Counted from the first letter of the stretch, positions 27,401-36,008 are shown. The stretch is 64,000 nt of DNA from Cutibacterium modestum (GCF_008326345.1 NZ_BJEN01000002.1:248001-312000); one strand, 5' to 3'. A program made the numbers and translations. The notes: a model not told the origin generated them from the sequence alone.

Positions 27401-28034
27401 CACGATCCCGGTGGGCGTGGACAAGGTCGTCGGTGATGAAGTGACGGATGTCGTCGTCTGAGAGCATCTCAAGCACGTTGAGTTCGTGGGAGGTGCGGAA
27501 GCCCTCAAAAAAGTGCATAAAGGGTACGCGGGAGTGCATCGTCGCGGCCTGGCTGATGAGGGCCAAGTCGTGACATTCCTGCACCGTCGACGAGCACAAC
27601 ATGGCGAAGCCGGTCTGACGGCAGGCCATGACGTCCTGGTGATCGCCGAAGATGGATAGGCCTTGGGCGGCCAGCGAACGGGCGGCCACATGGAAGACCG
27701 TGCTGGTGAGTTCACCAGCGATCTTGTACATATTCGGGATCATGAGCAGCAGGCCTTGGGAGGCGGTGAAGGTGGTGCTCAAGGCGCCACCTTGCAGAGC
27801 GCCGTGCATGGCCCCGGCGGCTCCACCCTCGGACTGCATTTCCATGACTGTGGGGATGTCTCCCCAGATGTTCTTGCGTCCGGCGGCAGACCACTCGTCG
27901 GCGGTCTCAGCCATGGGGGAGGACGGGGTGATCGGATAGATCGAGCACAGTTCGTTACAGCGGTAGGCGACCGAGGCAGCGGCGGTGTTACCGTCGGCAA
28001 TGGTGCGGACGCGGGAGTTAGAGCTATTCGCCAT
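24420..28034 (-). CDS. nifJ: Pyruvate:ferredoxin (flavodoxin) oxidoreductase
   Basis: 1204-aa single-chain enzyme oxidising pyruvate with CoA to acetyl-CoA and CO2 while reducing a ferredoxin or flavodoxin. Domains appear in order: N-terminal pyrimidine-binding domain (YPITPSSPMAE), transketolase C-like region, PFOR linker, two 4Fe-4S motifs near residues 693 and 753 (CIQCGNCAFVCPHG and CTGCGLCVEACPAHP), then the TPP-binding domain with ACSGCGETPYVKL, GCSSIYGGNLPTTPWG and GGDGWAYDIGSGG. Full family length. ATG at 28034 is preceded by GGAGG at seven bases; a TTG at 28040 would sit on the ribosome binding site. Cotranscribed with the GltD-like gene 15 bases upstream. Confidence 0.96.
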   Translation of the reverse strand: MANSSNSRVRTIADGNTAAASVAYRCNELCSIYPITPSSPMAETADEWSAAGRKNIWGDIPTVMEMQSEGGAAGAMHGALQGGALSTTFTASQGLLLMIPNMYKIAGELTSTVFHVAARSLAAQGLSIFGDHQDVMACRQTGFAMLCSSTVQECHDLALISQAATMHSRVPFMHFFEGFRTSHELNVLEMLSDDDIRHFITDDLVHAHRDRALSPAHPFIRGTAQNPDTHFQAREAANKYYAKVPGIVQSLMDEFAQVVGRQYHLVEYHGDPEATEVMVCMGSGARTIEHTIDHLNAQGHKLGLVELHLFRPFPAVEVVKAIPETARTVAILDRTKEPGSSGEPLFLDVLAALSEAHSRGTRNSMPIVSGGRYGISSKEFTPGMVAGIAAELELESPRPRFTIGIDDDITGISLPWEPLDIEDPKTIRAVFYGMGSDGTVGANKNTIKILGSDPDTYAQGYFVYDSKKSGSRTTSHLRFGPKPIEAPYLVSQAGFIGIHAWGILESIDVLTMAREGTTVLLNSPYNAYEVWDKLPDTMQRQVLDKHLDLWTIDALSVARKVGLRNRTNTILQTCFFAISGVLPKDEAIAKIKDSIQKTYGKKSQKIVEMNHAAVDASLEHLHQVKVPDQMTANHSLIPAVRKDSPEFVKNVTARMIEGFGDLLPVSALPDDGTYPAGTTKYEQRTLSDVIATWEPNACIQCGNCAFVCPHGVIRAKYYPQSQLEGAPESFQSAELNAAGLPESCYTLQIVPDQCTGCGLCVEACPAHPIGEPDRKAINLEEHLDKTVQRENVKFFETIPVNDRSRVDFATVRGTQFLEPLFEFSGACSGCGETPYVKLITQLFGDRAEVANATGCSSIYGGNLPTTPWGKNASGRGPAWSNSLFEDNAEFGLGMRMAANVQTDLAKRRLQEVSSQLDPELVKDLLHAPQLTEHDLQSQQHRVKELQAKLADMEQTPAVRDLMSVADHLLRRSVWIIGGDGWAYDIGSGGVDHVLASGRDVNVLVLDTEVYSNTGGQASKSTPLGAVAKFASAGKPTAKKDIALQAIAYGSVYVARVALGADPQQTLRAFREAEAYPGPSLIIAYSHCIAHGYDLRNGLDQQYKAVHCGHWPLMRYNPVLADEGRNPFLLDSPKPDETWREYTKLELRYRMLQKAHPEEAERMLDLGQRQVERRYAEYAEMASRAAEDFAVDARMSEFAASSNRA

Positions 28035-28049
28035 GGTCAATCCTCCTTC

Positions 28050-29837
28050 TCAGTTCTCGGAGTCGACGGTGAACTTCAGCGAAGCTGACCGTTGTGGATT
28101 GGGTTCAGGACGCACCGCCCAGCCGGGTGTGGGGTTACCGGATCCTGGAACGGTGGCTGGATCCACGCCTTCGGGGATCATCTCGATGGCATGAACTGGG
28201 CACTGGTCGAAGCAGGTGGCGCATCCGATGCATTTGTCGTAGTTGAATTCGTAGCGGTGGCCTTTACCGAGCTTGATGATGGCGTCCTCGGGGCAAGATC
28301 CGTAGCAACCATCACACTCGAAGCAGTTACCGCAGGACAGGCATCGTCCAGCCTCGAAGTGGGCCTGTTCGTCGGTAAGTCCACCGACGACCTCGTCGAA
28401 TCCGACGCGCTGGGTTGGGTCGAGTTCGGGCTGGTGACGACGCAGGTGGTCCCCGAAGTACCAGAGGTTGAGGTCGTTGAAGCTCACCGTGGTGTTCTTA
28501 GCGGCGGGGTAGCCGGACTGACGGTTCAGCCACAGGTCGATCTGGCGGGCGGCGCGCTTGCCGTGGCCAACGCCGATCGTCACAGTGCGCTCGGAGGGAA
28601 CGGTGTCGCCACCGGCGAAGATACCGGGGACATCGGTCATGAGGGTTGAGGGGTTGACGTCGACGACGTCGTTGCGGAACCTCATACCGGGCATCTTGTG
28701 CAGGAAGCTAGTGTCGGCGTCCTGGCCGACGGCGAGGATGACGGTGTCAGCCTCGAGTTTCTCGTAGCGTCCGGTACCGTGCGGCTTGCCGTCCTCGTCG
28801 AGCTCCATGACCTCGACAGTGAGGTCGTCACCGACGTCAGTAATGGTGCGTAGCCAGTTCATCTGAACGCCCTCACGCTCGGCTTCCTTGCGCTCCTCGG
28901 CATGGGCCGGCATCTGTTCGGCGGTGCGCCGGTATACGACGATGGACTCCTCGGCGCCCAGACGCTTGGCCACGCGGGCGGCGTCCATGGCGGTGTTACC
29001 GCCACCATAAACAGCGACGCGTCGTCCAATGATCGGTTTCTCGCCGGCAGCGACATTGTGCAAGAAACTGACGGCGTCGACCATTCGGGAGGCATCGACG
29101 GTCGGAATGTCGACGCGCTTGGACAGATGGGCACCGATGGCCACGAAGACGGCGTCAAAACGTCCCTTGGCCTTCTCTTCCATGAGGTCGTTGACGGGGT
29201 GGTTGAGGACGATTTTGATGCCGAGGTCGGTGAGGCGTGCCACCTCTGCGTCGAGGACCTCGCGCGGTAGCCGATACTCGGGGATGCCGTAGCGCATCAT
29301 GCCGCCAACTTTGTCGCCCGCGTCATGGATCTCGACGTCATGGCCAAGCATCGCCAGGTGATAGGCAGCGGACAAGCCTGCCGGGCCAGCACCGATGACG
29401 AGGACGCGATGTCCGGAGGGCTCGGTGGGTTTGGTGAACTTCCAACCCTTTTCAATGCCGAGGTCACCGAGGTAGCGCTCGACGGAGTGGATGGACACGG
29501 CACCATCGAGGTCGGCGCGGTTACAGGCGACTTCGCAGGGGTGGTAACAGACGCGGCCGTGGATGGCAGGGAAGGGGTTGTCGGCGGTCAGTTGACGCCA
29601 TGCCTTCTCTTCTTCGTGGGCCTTGATGAGGCGCAGCCATTCCTGAATGTTTTCGCCGGCCGGACACCCAGCATTACAGGGAGGGAGCATGTCGAGGTAG
29701 ACGGGTCTGCGGGTACGGGTGGGGGTGACGCGACCGGTAGTGCGGGCTAGATCAGGACGTGCAGTAATGTCCTGGTTTTCCCTGATGACGTACCCATTTA
29801 GGTCGGTGGTGTCACTCGTCGTAGTCTCGGCGCTCAT
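28050..29837 (-). CDS. GltD/NfnB-like NAD(P)-dependent Fe-S flavoprotein
   Basis: 595 aa. An N-terminal Fe-S domain of glutamate-synthase small-subunit type (CNAGCPAGENIQEWL at about residue 54, then CYHPCEVACNR) is followed by an FAD motif (VIGAGPAGLSAAYHL, near 150) and an NAD(P)H motif (VYGGGNTAMDAARVAKRLG, near 280). A C-terminal two-cluster ferredoxin domain holds CLSCGNCFECDGCYGSCP and CIGCATCFDQCPVHAIE. No GltB partner is nearby; the next gene is nifJ, so it probably links NAD(P)H with ferredoxin from pyruvate oxidation rather than making glutamate. The start at 29837 is set by AGGAAGAG; the open frame extends to 29894. Confidence 0.88.
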   Translation of the reverse strand: MSAETTTSDTTDLNGYVIRENQDITARPDLARTTGRVTPTRTRRPVYLDMLPPCNAGCPAGENIQEWLRLIKAHEEEKAWRQLTADNPFPAIHGRVCYHPCEVACNRADLDGAVSIHSVERYLGDLGIEKGWKFTKPTEPSGHRVLVIGAGPAGLSAAYHLAMLGHDVEIHDAGDKVGGMMRYGIPEYRLPREVLDAEVARLTDLGIKIVLNHPVNDLMEEKAKGRFDAVFVAIGAHLSKRVDIPTVDASRMVDAVSFLHNVAAGEKPIIGRRVAVYGGGNTAMDAARVAKRLGAEESIVVYRRTAEQMPAHAEERKEAEREGVQMNWLRTITDVGDDLTVEVMELDEDGKPHGTGRYEKLEADTVILAVGQDADTSFLHKMPGMRFRNDVVDVNPSTLMTDVPGIFAGGDTVPSERTVTIGVGHGKRAARQIDLWLNRQSGYPAAKNTTVSFNDLNLWYFGDHLRRHQPELDPTQRVGFDEVVGGLTDEQAHFEAGRCLSCGNCFECDGCYGSCPEDAIIKLGKGHRYEFNYDKCIGCATCFDQCPVHAIEMIPEGVDPATVPGSGNPTPGWAVRPEPNPQRSASLKFTVDSEN

Positions 29838-29880
29838 ACCTAGCTCTTCCTGTTGGAAATGCGGCATTTTAGATTGCGAA

Positions 29881-29893
29881 TGTGGGGTCCACA
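29881..29893. promoter_or_regulatory. Small palindrome in the promoter region of the GltD-nifJ operon
   Basis: TGTGG-GGT-CCACA forms a perfect inverted repeat with a three-base centre about 45 bases before the GltD-like start. It could be an operator; no regulator is encoded next to it. Only the palindrome is observed. Confidence 0.3.
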
Positions 29894-30095
29894 AGCGAAC
29901 CTGGAACCGATGTTAGACCACATCTGAAAGAGCGTGCAGGGGAGGGTATGGGGGATGAAATTTGGTGCAGGAATATTTGTCTAAACCTCGTCCGAGATTC
30001 TGGAATTATGAACCATTTTGTTATCGAAATATGATGGTGCGTTCCCCGGCGCTGGACCCCGCGGGGTTGCTAGCTGATGGTGCAAGACTGGAACC

Positions 30096-30413
30096 ATGAT
30101 TGTTGCCTTCAGTCTTGTTCCCAGTGGTGGTCGAGCTTCACGGGAGGACGGTGGCGTCGCCGACGCCGTTGCCGCTGCCGTAAGGGTGATTCGCGATTCC
30201 GGGCTGCCCAACCACACTTCGTCGATGTTCACCGAGATTGAAGGCTCATGGGATGAGGTCATGGACGTCGTCAAACGGGCCACTGAAGCGGTTGCGCAGT
30301 ATGGCACCCGAGTGTCACTGGTGCTCAAGGCCGATATTCGTCCCGGGCATACTAGTGAGATGACCGCTAAGCTGGAGCGGCTCCAGGGGGAGTTGGACAA
30401 GCAGCAGGGTTGA
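30096..30413 (+). CDS. MTH1187 family thiamine-binding protein
   Basis: 105 aa matching the small ferredoxin-like-fold family that binds thiamine (MTH1187/YqgV, DUF77): MIVAFSLVPSGG at the N-terminus, VRVIRDSGLPNHTSSMFTEI, then a C-terminal VSLVLKADIRPGH strand. The full family length is present. It is a single gene divergent from the GltD-nifJ operon. The pairing with thiamine-diphosphate-dependent NifJ nearby is suggestive but unproven. Start ATG 30096 has a weak GGAACC upstream. Confidence 0.83.
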   Translation: MIVAFSLVPSGGRASREDGGVADAVAAAVRVIRDSGLPNHTSSMFTEIEGSWDEVMDVVKRATEAVAQYGTRVSLVLKADIRPGHTSEMTAKLERLQGELDKQQG

Positions 30414-31879
30414 AGCCGGGGGTCGCTTGCCGTGCTATCGATGCCTTAGCCACCTTGGCCCCGCTTTCTGTGGCGGCATGCGACTTCGTTCCCGAAATGG
30501 CCGGTACCTGATGTCATCTTGCTCCTGAAGCAGAGGGAGAGGGATGGGCGTCGTGCATCACCACATTTAAGACGGGCGCCTCTCATGACTTCTGTGAATT
30601 TGTAGGTGGTTTAGTAGTTGATGACGAGCGCTAGGTTGTAGGGGCTATTTCGCGGCAAAATATTTCGTGGTAGGTGGCCAGGGATGATGTGGCGATGTGG
30701 GGCACGTGCAAACCGAACACCTCACCTGCCCCAGCCGCCGGCCGGGCGCGGCCGCATTGAGAAGGTGCGCAACACTGCTTGCCCGGGCCGGCCGATCGGC
30801 TCTCACCTTCAGCTAGCTACGGAGCACCGCTCGCGCTCATAAAGAACGGGAAGAACGCGAACGGTAGCACGGCTACTGCTGGCCTCCGGAATTACCTCCG
30901 CACGGCGGAATCCGGGCGTATTATTCACCTGCGCTCTCGATGTGTTTATTTTTCGGAAACTACTGAATTCGCGGAAGAGATTCTTGATGCCGAGGAAAGC
31001 GAGTATAGGTGCCAGAAGTCCTAAAAGTAATGATCCCAGTAGGTAGACTGGATCATGCGTCCTGTGATAACCCATTCGAGGATAGGTATCCCAATGGCGA
31101 CAGCGGCGGGTAGCCGTGTTAAAGTCTTGGAAATAATGCGCATATTTTGTTTCCGGATTGCTTATCAGAGATTGATGAGTCGTATGAAGAATCAAAGTCC
31201 CATGACTGCTTTGCAGGGCTTCAAGAAGTCGAGACCAACGATCGCTGCAACCGATTCTGCTGCATCCTTCGCCTCGGCGCCCCTCAGGCTACGACATTTT
31301 GAGGATATCAATGGCCCTTTTACTGCCACGCCCCTTTACGATGATCACCGTCTTGACGGCCACGACTCCTGCCTTTCTAGTGAACGAACTCACAACAAAT
31401 GCTGCAAATTAGGTAGCGCGCCTAGCCCAGCCCCATGTGCTGCACGCATGAATATCCGAATAGATCGCCATCTGTTTATGTTTCGTATGGGCTCGTGTAG
31501 CAGTATTTATTCGGTAAGCCGCGATCTGCCCTGAGGGGTCTCTATCCGCAGTGAATACAAGGAAATGTAATCCTTAGACAGATGCATATTCCACATCAAT
31601 TTTGGTGATGTGATTCAGGAGATCGATATCACTTGTCTGTAGTTTTTCTGATGGCAAGTCTATGTGTATTGGAATGGTGGATGAAAGCTCCGCCTATTGG
31701 GTGTCTAGGCTGCCTGTCTTTGACAGATAAATACTGAACGCAAGGGTGTTGATGACCTTTTCGTATACACGCGATATCCATCTCGTTAATGGTGTACTGT
31801 CATCGCTATAAACAAAACACCACATACATAGCGCTGGTGGTTGATGAAGTAGGGATTCCTTCACCCTAAACCAGGCGCG
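30414..31879. other. AT-richer intergenic region with possible small-gene remnants
   Basis: About 1.5 kb that is visibly lower in GC than its surroundings, most strongly 31500-31850. No complete recognisable gene. On the minus strand a 40-aa frame at 31021-31143 (ATG after GGAAA; RLPAAVAIGIPILEWVITG) is hydrophobic, and an overlapping frame just downstream encodes another membrane-like stretch (LLGSLLLGLLAPILAFLGIK, about 30980-31045). A further short frame, GVVAVKTVIIVKGRG near 31320-31365, follows AGGAG. These may be fragments of a decayed small membrane or peptide gene. The longer plus-strand frame at 31055-31534 has no domain-like content. Confidence 0.4.
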
Positions 31880-32236
31880 CTAGCAAGATCGTAACTTCGG
31901 AGGCTCAGTGCAAGTTGAGAGAAATTCTGGCTCAAGGCCGATCCGGACGTCCTGGTGGATTGCGTGGGCCTCGCTCATGAGAGCGGGGAAGTAGTCGCAC
32001 GCGTCCGGCTGGCTCGTGGCGGGGCCCAGGGCAGAGTGGCCGCTGGGGCCGATGAGTCGAAACGGGGACTCGATGGTCTGCTCACCGTTACCGAGAGCGC
32101 CCGCAGTAGATGGGTCGAGGATATAGAGGTTGTCGCCCCGAACGCCGACGAAAAAGCCGTGGTAGACACGGCAAACGCGATCGTCGCTGTTATGGATGGG
32201 CTGCAAATAGTGGCTCATGAGTCCTGATGACGTCAC
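31880..32236 (-). CDS. Hypothetical protein or gene fragment
   Basis: Up to 118 aa (GTG 32236; ATG 32218 possible after AGGA). The stretch YHGFFVGVRGDNLYILDPST and the segment GEQTIESPFRLIGPSGHSAL look like real protein, with balanced composition, but I recognise no family. It lies 93 bases downstream of the GntR regulator on the same strand. It borders the AT-rich region and may be the remnant of a longer gene. Confidence 0.4.
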   Translation of the reverse strand: MTSSGLMSHYLQPIHNSDDRVCRVYHGFFVGVRGDNLYILDPSTAGALGNGEQTIESPFRLIGPSGHSALGPATSQPDACDYFPALMSEAHAIHQDVRIGLEPEFLSTCTEPPKLRSC

Positions 32237-32329
32237 CCTCGGGCGAGCCAGCGCGTGGACGATGGAGACCTGGGTGACTCGGTTGGAGGCTGACCAGAGC
32301 GTGCATTGCCAAGACGGAAGGAAAGCTGT

Positions 32330-33106
32330 TCAATCTCTGCCGACGAGCAGGGTTTTGTAAGTATTGCGGATGTGCGCTTCGGTGACCTCGGCAGCTCGCT
32401 CGGCATCGCCCTTCTCGATCGCAGCGAGCATTTCCTTATGATCGCGGACGAGACCGTCACGCCAGACTTTCCACCCGATAAGAGAATGCTCTGCCTCCAG
32501 GATGGGTAGGTGTACCGCCTCGCGAATGGCCACCGTCAGGTTGCTCATGAGGCGATTGTCTCCGGCCTCGGCTAAAGCGACGTGGAAGGCGGTGTCGAGG
32601 GCGTTAAAAGAATCAGGCTGCATTGCGTCGTGCATTTGAGTGAGGAGGTCTGTCGCTCGGGCTAAGGGCCCAGAGGCACGTACCTTCGCGGCTGCAGCGC
32701 AGGCTGCTCTTTCGAGCGCCACACGAGTTTCGGTGAGATCGGCGAACGAGACGACGTTAAGGGCCAATCGCAGCCGCAGAATGCGTCCGATGGCGTCTGA
32801 GGGGCGGGCATCGACGCGGGTTCCATTGCCACGTCCGGTGCCTGAGGACAAGATCCCTTGGGCCTCCAGAGCCCGAATGGCTTCCCGGACCGCCCCTCGA
32901 CTGACGCCGAGGGAAGTCGCGAGTTCGCGCTCGGGGGGAAGGCGAGAACCGTTAACCCACCGTCCCGTGAGGATCTCGTCGTCAATGTGGCGTATGGCGA
33001 CCGAGAACCCTCCCGATTTCGAGGCGGCACTCGACTGCGCCGCTAATGCCCGATGTCCAGCATGTGAGTCCGACCGACCGGAGCCGGCGTCGCGGGTCTG
33101 TGTCAT
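32330..33106 (-). CDS. GntR-family (FadR/LldR-like) transcriptional regulator
   Basis: 258-aa regulator. The N-terminal winged helix contains RLPPERELATSLGVSRGAVR followed by EAIRALEAQGIL; the C-terminal all-helical FCD domain has the metal- or ligand-binding pattern DTAFHVALAEAGDNRL and DHKEMLAAIEKGDAERA. It is divergent from the lactate permease and lutABC genes, so it is probably an LldR-type repressor relieved by lactate; the TTGGTC-GACCAA site near 33398 fits that family. ATG at 33106 with GAGGA upstream is chosen over the open frame to 33154. Confidence 0.87.
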   Translation of the reverse strand: MTQTRDAGSGRSDSHAGHRALAAQSSAASKSGGFSVAIRHIDDEILTGRWVNGSRLPPERELATSLGVSRGAVREAIRALEAQGILSSGTGRGNGTRVDARPSDAIGRILRLRLALNVVSFADLTETRVALERAACAAAAKVRASGPLARATDLLTQMHDAMQPDSFNALDTAFHVALAEAGDNRLMSNLTVAIREAVHLPILEAEHSLIGWKVWRDGLVRDHKEMLAAIEKGDAERAAEVTEAHIRNTYKTLLVGRD

Positions 33107-33358
33107 GGCTGGGGTCCTCGTCAGTGAGTTGATGTATAGGGGCCAAGCGACCATTTTATGCCCGCCTCGTGGGTTCTCCGGAGGAGATCTGATGGTGTTT
33201 CAGTTCCGGGGGTGGGGCGCACACCACGACGTGCCTGTGAGTCGGCGGATGGGTTCCAGGGAAACGATGAGAATACCTATAAAGACATAAAGAGGTTAGG
33301 TAAACCTCAATTTATGCACAAATGATTGTGAAATTAGCTACGAATTGAACGGAAGTGC

Positions 33359-33406
33359 TTGACGGACACCTAAAACGGGCCTACCGTATTATTGGTCGGA
33401 CCAAAT
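33359..33406 (+). promoter_or_regulatory. Lactate operon promoter with overlapping GntR-type operator
   Basis: TTGACG (33359-33364) and TACCGT (33382-33387) are separated by 17 bases and form a plausible -35/-10 pair. Immediately after, ATTGGTCGGACCAAAT (33391-33406) is a near-perfect palindrome TTGGTC-G-GACCAA of the kind bound by FadR/LldR-type repressors. It would cover the transcription start, so bound repressor should block the permease-lutABC operon. The 33107-33358 remainder of this divergent region shows no gene. Confidence 0.72.
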
Positions 33407-33467
33407 CGGTTCGATCTCGCCAGCGGTTAGCCGACCGTAGGCAGTAGTTGAACAACGGAGTTCTTCG

Positions 33468-35156
33468 ATGGTTCTTCTCCAGACCTTCACCCCATCGGCC
33501 AATCCGCTGGGGGCGCAGTGGCTGTCGGCTCTCTTGGCCGTCTTGCCGGTGCTGGCCATGCTCATTATCCTTGGCGCGCTGCGTTGGAAGGCTCACCTGG
33601 CCGGCCTCGTTTCGTGGGGTGTCGCCCTTATCGTGGCGATCACCGCCTTCCATATGCCGATCGGCATGGCGTTCTCCTCAAGTGTCCAAGGCTTCCTGTA
33701 CGGCCTCTTCCCGATCTCGTGGATCCTGCTGGGTGCCATCTGGATGTACCAGGTGACCGTCATTTCCGGCCGTTTCGACGACCTGCGTCGCACCTTCTTC
33801 CTCATCAGTGACGACCCACGTGTGCTGGGCATCCTCATTGCGTTCTGCTTCGGCGGTCTGTTGGAGGCCCTGGCCGGTTTCGGCGCTCCCGTCGCTATCG
33901 CCGCCGCGATGTTGATCGCCATTGGTTTCGGCAAGCTACGCGGTGCCGTCACAGCTCTGGTCGCTAATACCGTCCCGGTGGCCTTCGGTGCCGTCGGTCT
34001 TCCGGTCCTTATGGCCGCCAAGACTGGTGGCCTGGACGTCGCTATGGTGGCCCCGGTCACCGCCCGCGTCTGCGCGGTGCTCTGCCTCGTGGTCCCCTTC
34101 CTCATGCTGGCGATCATGGACGGCCGTAAAGGTGTTCGCGAATGCTGGCCCTTCGGTCTGTTTGTCGGCGTTGTCTTCGGTGTGACGAAAGTCATCATCG
34201 GTGGCACCCCGGTCTACAACCTCACCGAGATTTTCGCCGCTGTTGTCACCGTCGCCCTCTCCCTGCTCTTTCTCAAAATGTGGAAGCCCGAAGGCGGCCG
34301 CGAAGCTGCCGAGCGCATTGGCATCCCGATGGATCCGGCCGTTGAGACCGAGTGGGTCGAGGCTCAGGAAGTCGACACTTCTGACCTTTCTGGCAACCGC
34401 ATATTTATGGCCCTGGTTCCCTACATCCTGGTCATCATAGTCTTCGGTATCGCTGCTATCCCCGCTGTCAAGGAGGGTGTGAAGGCTGCTGATGTCAAGA
34501 TGACCTGGCCTGGTCTGTCCGGACTCATGGCCACCAGTGGTAAGGCTGCTGCCCACCAGGCCTACACCTGGCAGTGGTTGTCTCAGCCGGGCTTCCTGCT
34601 CGCTATCGTCGCAATTCTCGTTGGCCTCATCTATCGGGTATCCCTCTCCGACGTCTTCAAGGAACTGTGGGTCAACGCCAAGAAGATGAAGTTTTCGATG
34701 CTGACCATCGGGTTGGTCGTCGCCCTGGCCTATGTGATGGGTGATTCCGGTCAGACCCTTGCTCTTGGTATGTTCATTGCTGGGGCGGGGGCGGTCTACC
34801 CGTTCCTGGCTCCGATCCTCGGCTGGATCGGCACTTACGTCACCGGATCCGATACCTCCGCCAACATCCTGTTTTCCAGCCTGCAGAGCAGCGTCGGACA
34901 GCAAGTCGGTGCCGGGTCGTATCTTGCCGTTGACGGCATGCGGCACTTGTTGGTTGGTGCGGGCGCATCCGGTGGTGTCGTCGGCAAGATGATCTCCCCG
35001 CAATCGCTGACTATCGCGGCTACTGCCATCGGTCTGGCTGGCGGCGAGTCGGTTATTCTGCGCAAAGTTTTCAAGTTCTCGATCGTCCTTCTCGTCCTGA
35101 TGTGCATCATCGTCGGCCTCATGTCGACCCCGGTGCTCGGATGGATGGTCCCCTGA
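33468..35156 (+). CDS. lctP: L-lactate permease
   Basis: 562-aa LctP/LldP-family transporter with at least 12 hydrophobic segments. Family hallmarks include ALRWKAHLAGLVSWGVAL, the GGLLEALAGFGAPVAIAAAM motif near residue 130, and the C-terminal TGSDTSANILFSSLQ with GASGGVVGKMISPQSLTIA. It imports lactate by proton symport at the cytoplasmic membrane. ATG at 33468 has GGAG eight bases upstream. It heads the lutABC operon and lies downstream of a GntR operator, so expression is probably lactate-induced. Confidence 0.95.
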   Translation: MVLLQTFTPSANPLGAQWLSALLAVLPVLAMLIILGALRWKAHLAGLVSWGVALIVAITAFHMPIGMAFSSSVQGFLYGLFPISWILLGAIWMYQVTVISGRFDDLRRTFFLISDDPRVLGILIAFCFGGLLEALAGFGAPVAIAAAMLIAIGFGKLRGAVTALVANTVPVAFGAVGLPVLMAAKTGGLDVAMVAPVTARVCAVLCLVVPFLMLAIMDGRKGVRECWPFGLFVGVVFGVTKVIIGGTPVYNLTEIFAAVVTVALSLLFLKMWKPEGGREAAERIGIPMDPAVETEWVEAQEVDTSDLSGNRIFMALVPYILVIIVFGIAAIPAVKEGVKAADVKMTWPGLSGLMATSGKAAAHQAYTWQWLSQPGFLLAIVAILVGLIYRVSLSDVFKELWVNAKKMKFSMLTIGLVVALAYVMGDSGQTLALGMFIAGAGAVYPFLAPILGWIGTYVTGSDTSANILFSSLQSSVGQQVGAGSYLAVDGMRHLLVGAGASGGVVGKMISPQSLTIAATAIGLAGGESVILRKVFKFSIVLLVLMCIIVGLMSTPVLGWMVP

Positions 35157-35210
35157 ATCTGCTGACGGTTGACACCGCTTGGCATCCGTTCATCATCGAT
35201 GGAGGTCACC

Positions 35211-36005
35211 ATGACAACCACTACGAGCTTTGGCACCAGGGCCGCCTCGCCCGGCTTGCCGGGGGTGGGCATGACCGTTGGGCTGTTCATCACGTGCATC
35301 AATGACGTGATGTTCCCCCAGACGGGCGTGGCCGTCACCACCCTGTTGGAGCGACTGGGTTGCAAGGTCGAGTTCCCGCGAGAGCAAACCTGTTGCGGCC
35401 AGATGACGACCAACACCGGATACTTTGATGAGGGTATTCCCACCGTCCGCCAATACGTGCGAGCTTTTGGGGGCTACGACTACATCGTTGCCCCGTCGGG
35501 CTCCTGTGTCGCCGCGGTGCGTGATCAGCACCCGATGCTCGCCGAGCACGCCGGAGACTCCGGTCTGGCCAAGGAGGTCGAGCACACTAGCCGACGCACT
35601 TACGACCTGCCGGAATTCCTCATCGACATTCTCGGCGTCACAGACGTCGGCGCATACTTCCCGCACCGGGTGACGTACCACCCGTCCTGCCACGGCAAGC
35701 GGCTGCTCCACCTTGGCGATCGTCCTTACGAGTTGCTCAAGCACGTCAAGGGCATGACGTTGGTCGACCTGCCGATGGCCGAGCAATGCTGTGGCTTCGG
35801 CGGCACCTTCTGCATCAAGAACCCCGATATGAGCGCGGCGATGGCTAATGACAAGGCCCGTCACGTGCGCGAGACCGAGGCCGAGTATGTCATCGCCGGC
35901 GACAACTCGTGCCTCATGAATATTGGCGGTGTGTTGTCGCGTCAGAACTCGGGCGTTAAGCCGATCCACATCGCCGAAATCCTCGCTAACACTGAGGAGG
36001 ACTGA
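35211..36005 (+). CDS. lutA: Lactate utilisation protein A, (Fe-S)-binding oxidoreductase
   Basis: 264 aa with two cysteine-rich CCG domains: CCGQMTTNTGY near residue 62 and the second set at HPSCHGKRLL and CCGFGGTFC. It is one subunit of the LutABC complex that oxidises L-lactate to pyruvate and is thought to pass electrons to the respiratory chain. The open frame starts at 35169, but the ATG at 35211 has GGAGG five bases upstream. It follows lctP by 54 bases and precedes lutB by three. Confidence 0.93.
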   Translation: MTTTTSFGTRAASPGLPGVGMTVGLFITCINDVMFPQTGVAVTTLLERLGCKVEFPREQTCCGQMTTNTGYFDEGIPTVRQYVRAFGGYDYIVAPSGSCVAAVRDQHPMLAEHAGDSGLAKEVEHTSRRTYDLPEFLIDILGVTDVGAYFPHRVTYHPSCHGKRLLHLGDRPYELLKHVKGMTLVDLPMAEQCCGFGGTFCIKNPDMSAAMANDKARHVRETEAEYVIAGDNSCLMNIGGVLSRQNSGVKPIHIAEILANTEED

Positions 36006-36008
36006 CCC

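Noticed and set aside
31055-31534. 159-codon plus-strand frame in the AT-richer region
   Set aside because: Composition and lack of any ribosome binding site or motif suggest chance; competing minus-strand frames are more protein-like.
33936-35003. Long minus-strand frame (355 codons) opposite the lactate permease
   Set aside because: It is the complement of a clear membrane transporter gene and is rich in Asp/Gly/His with no domain pattern.
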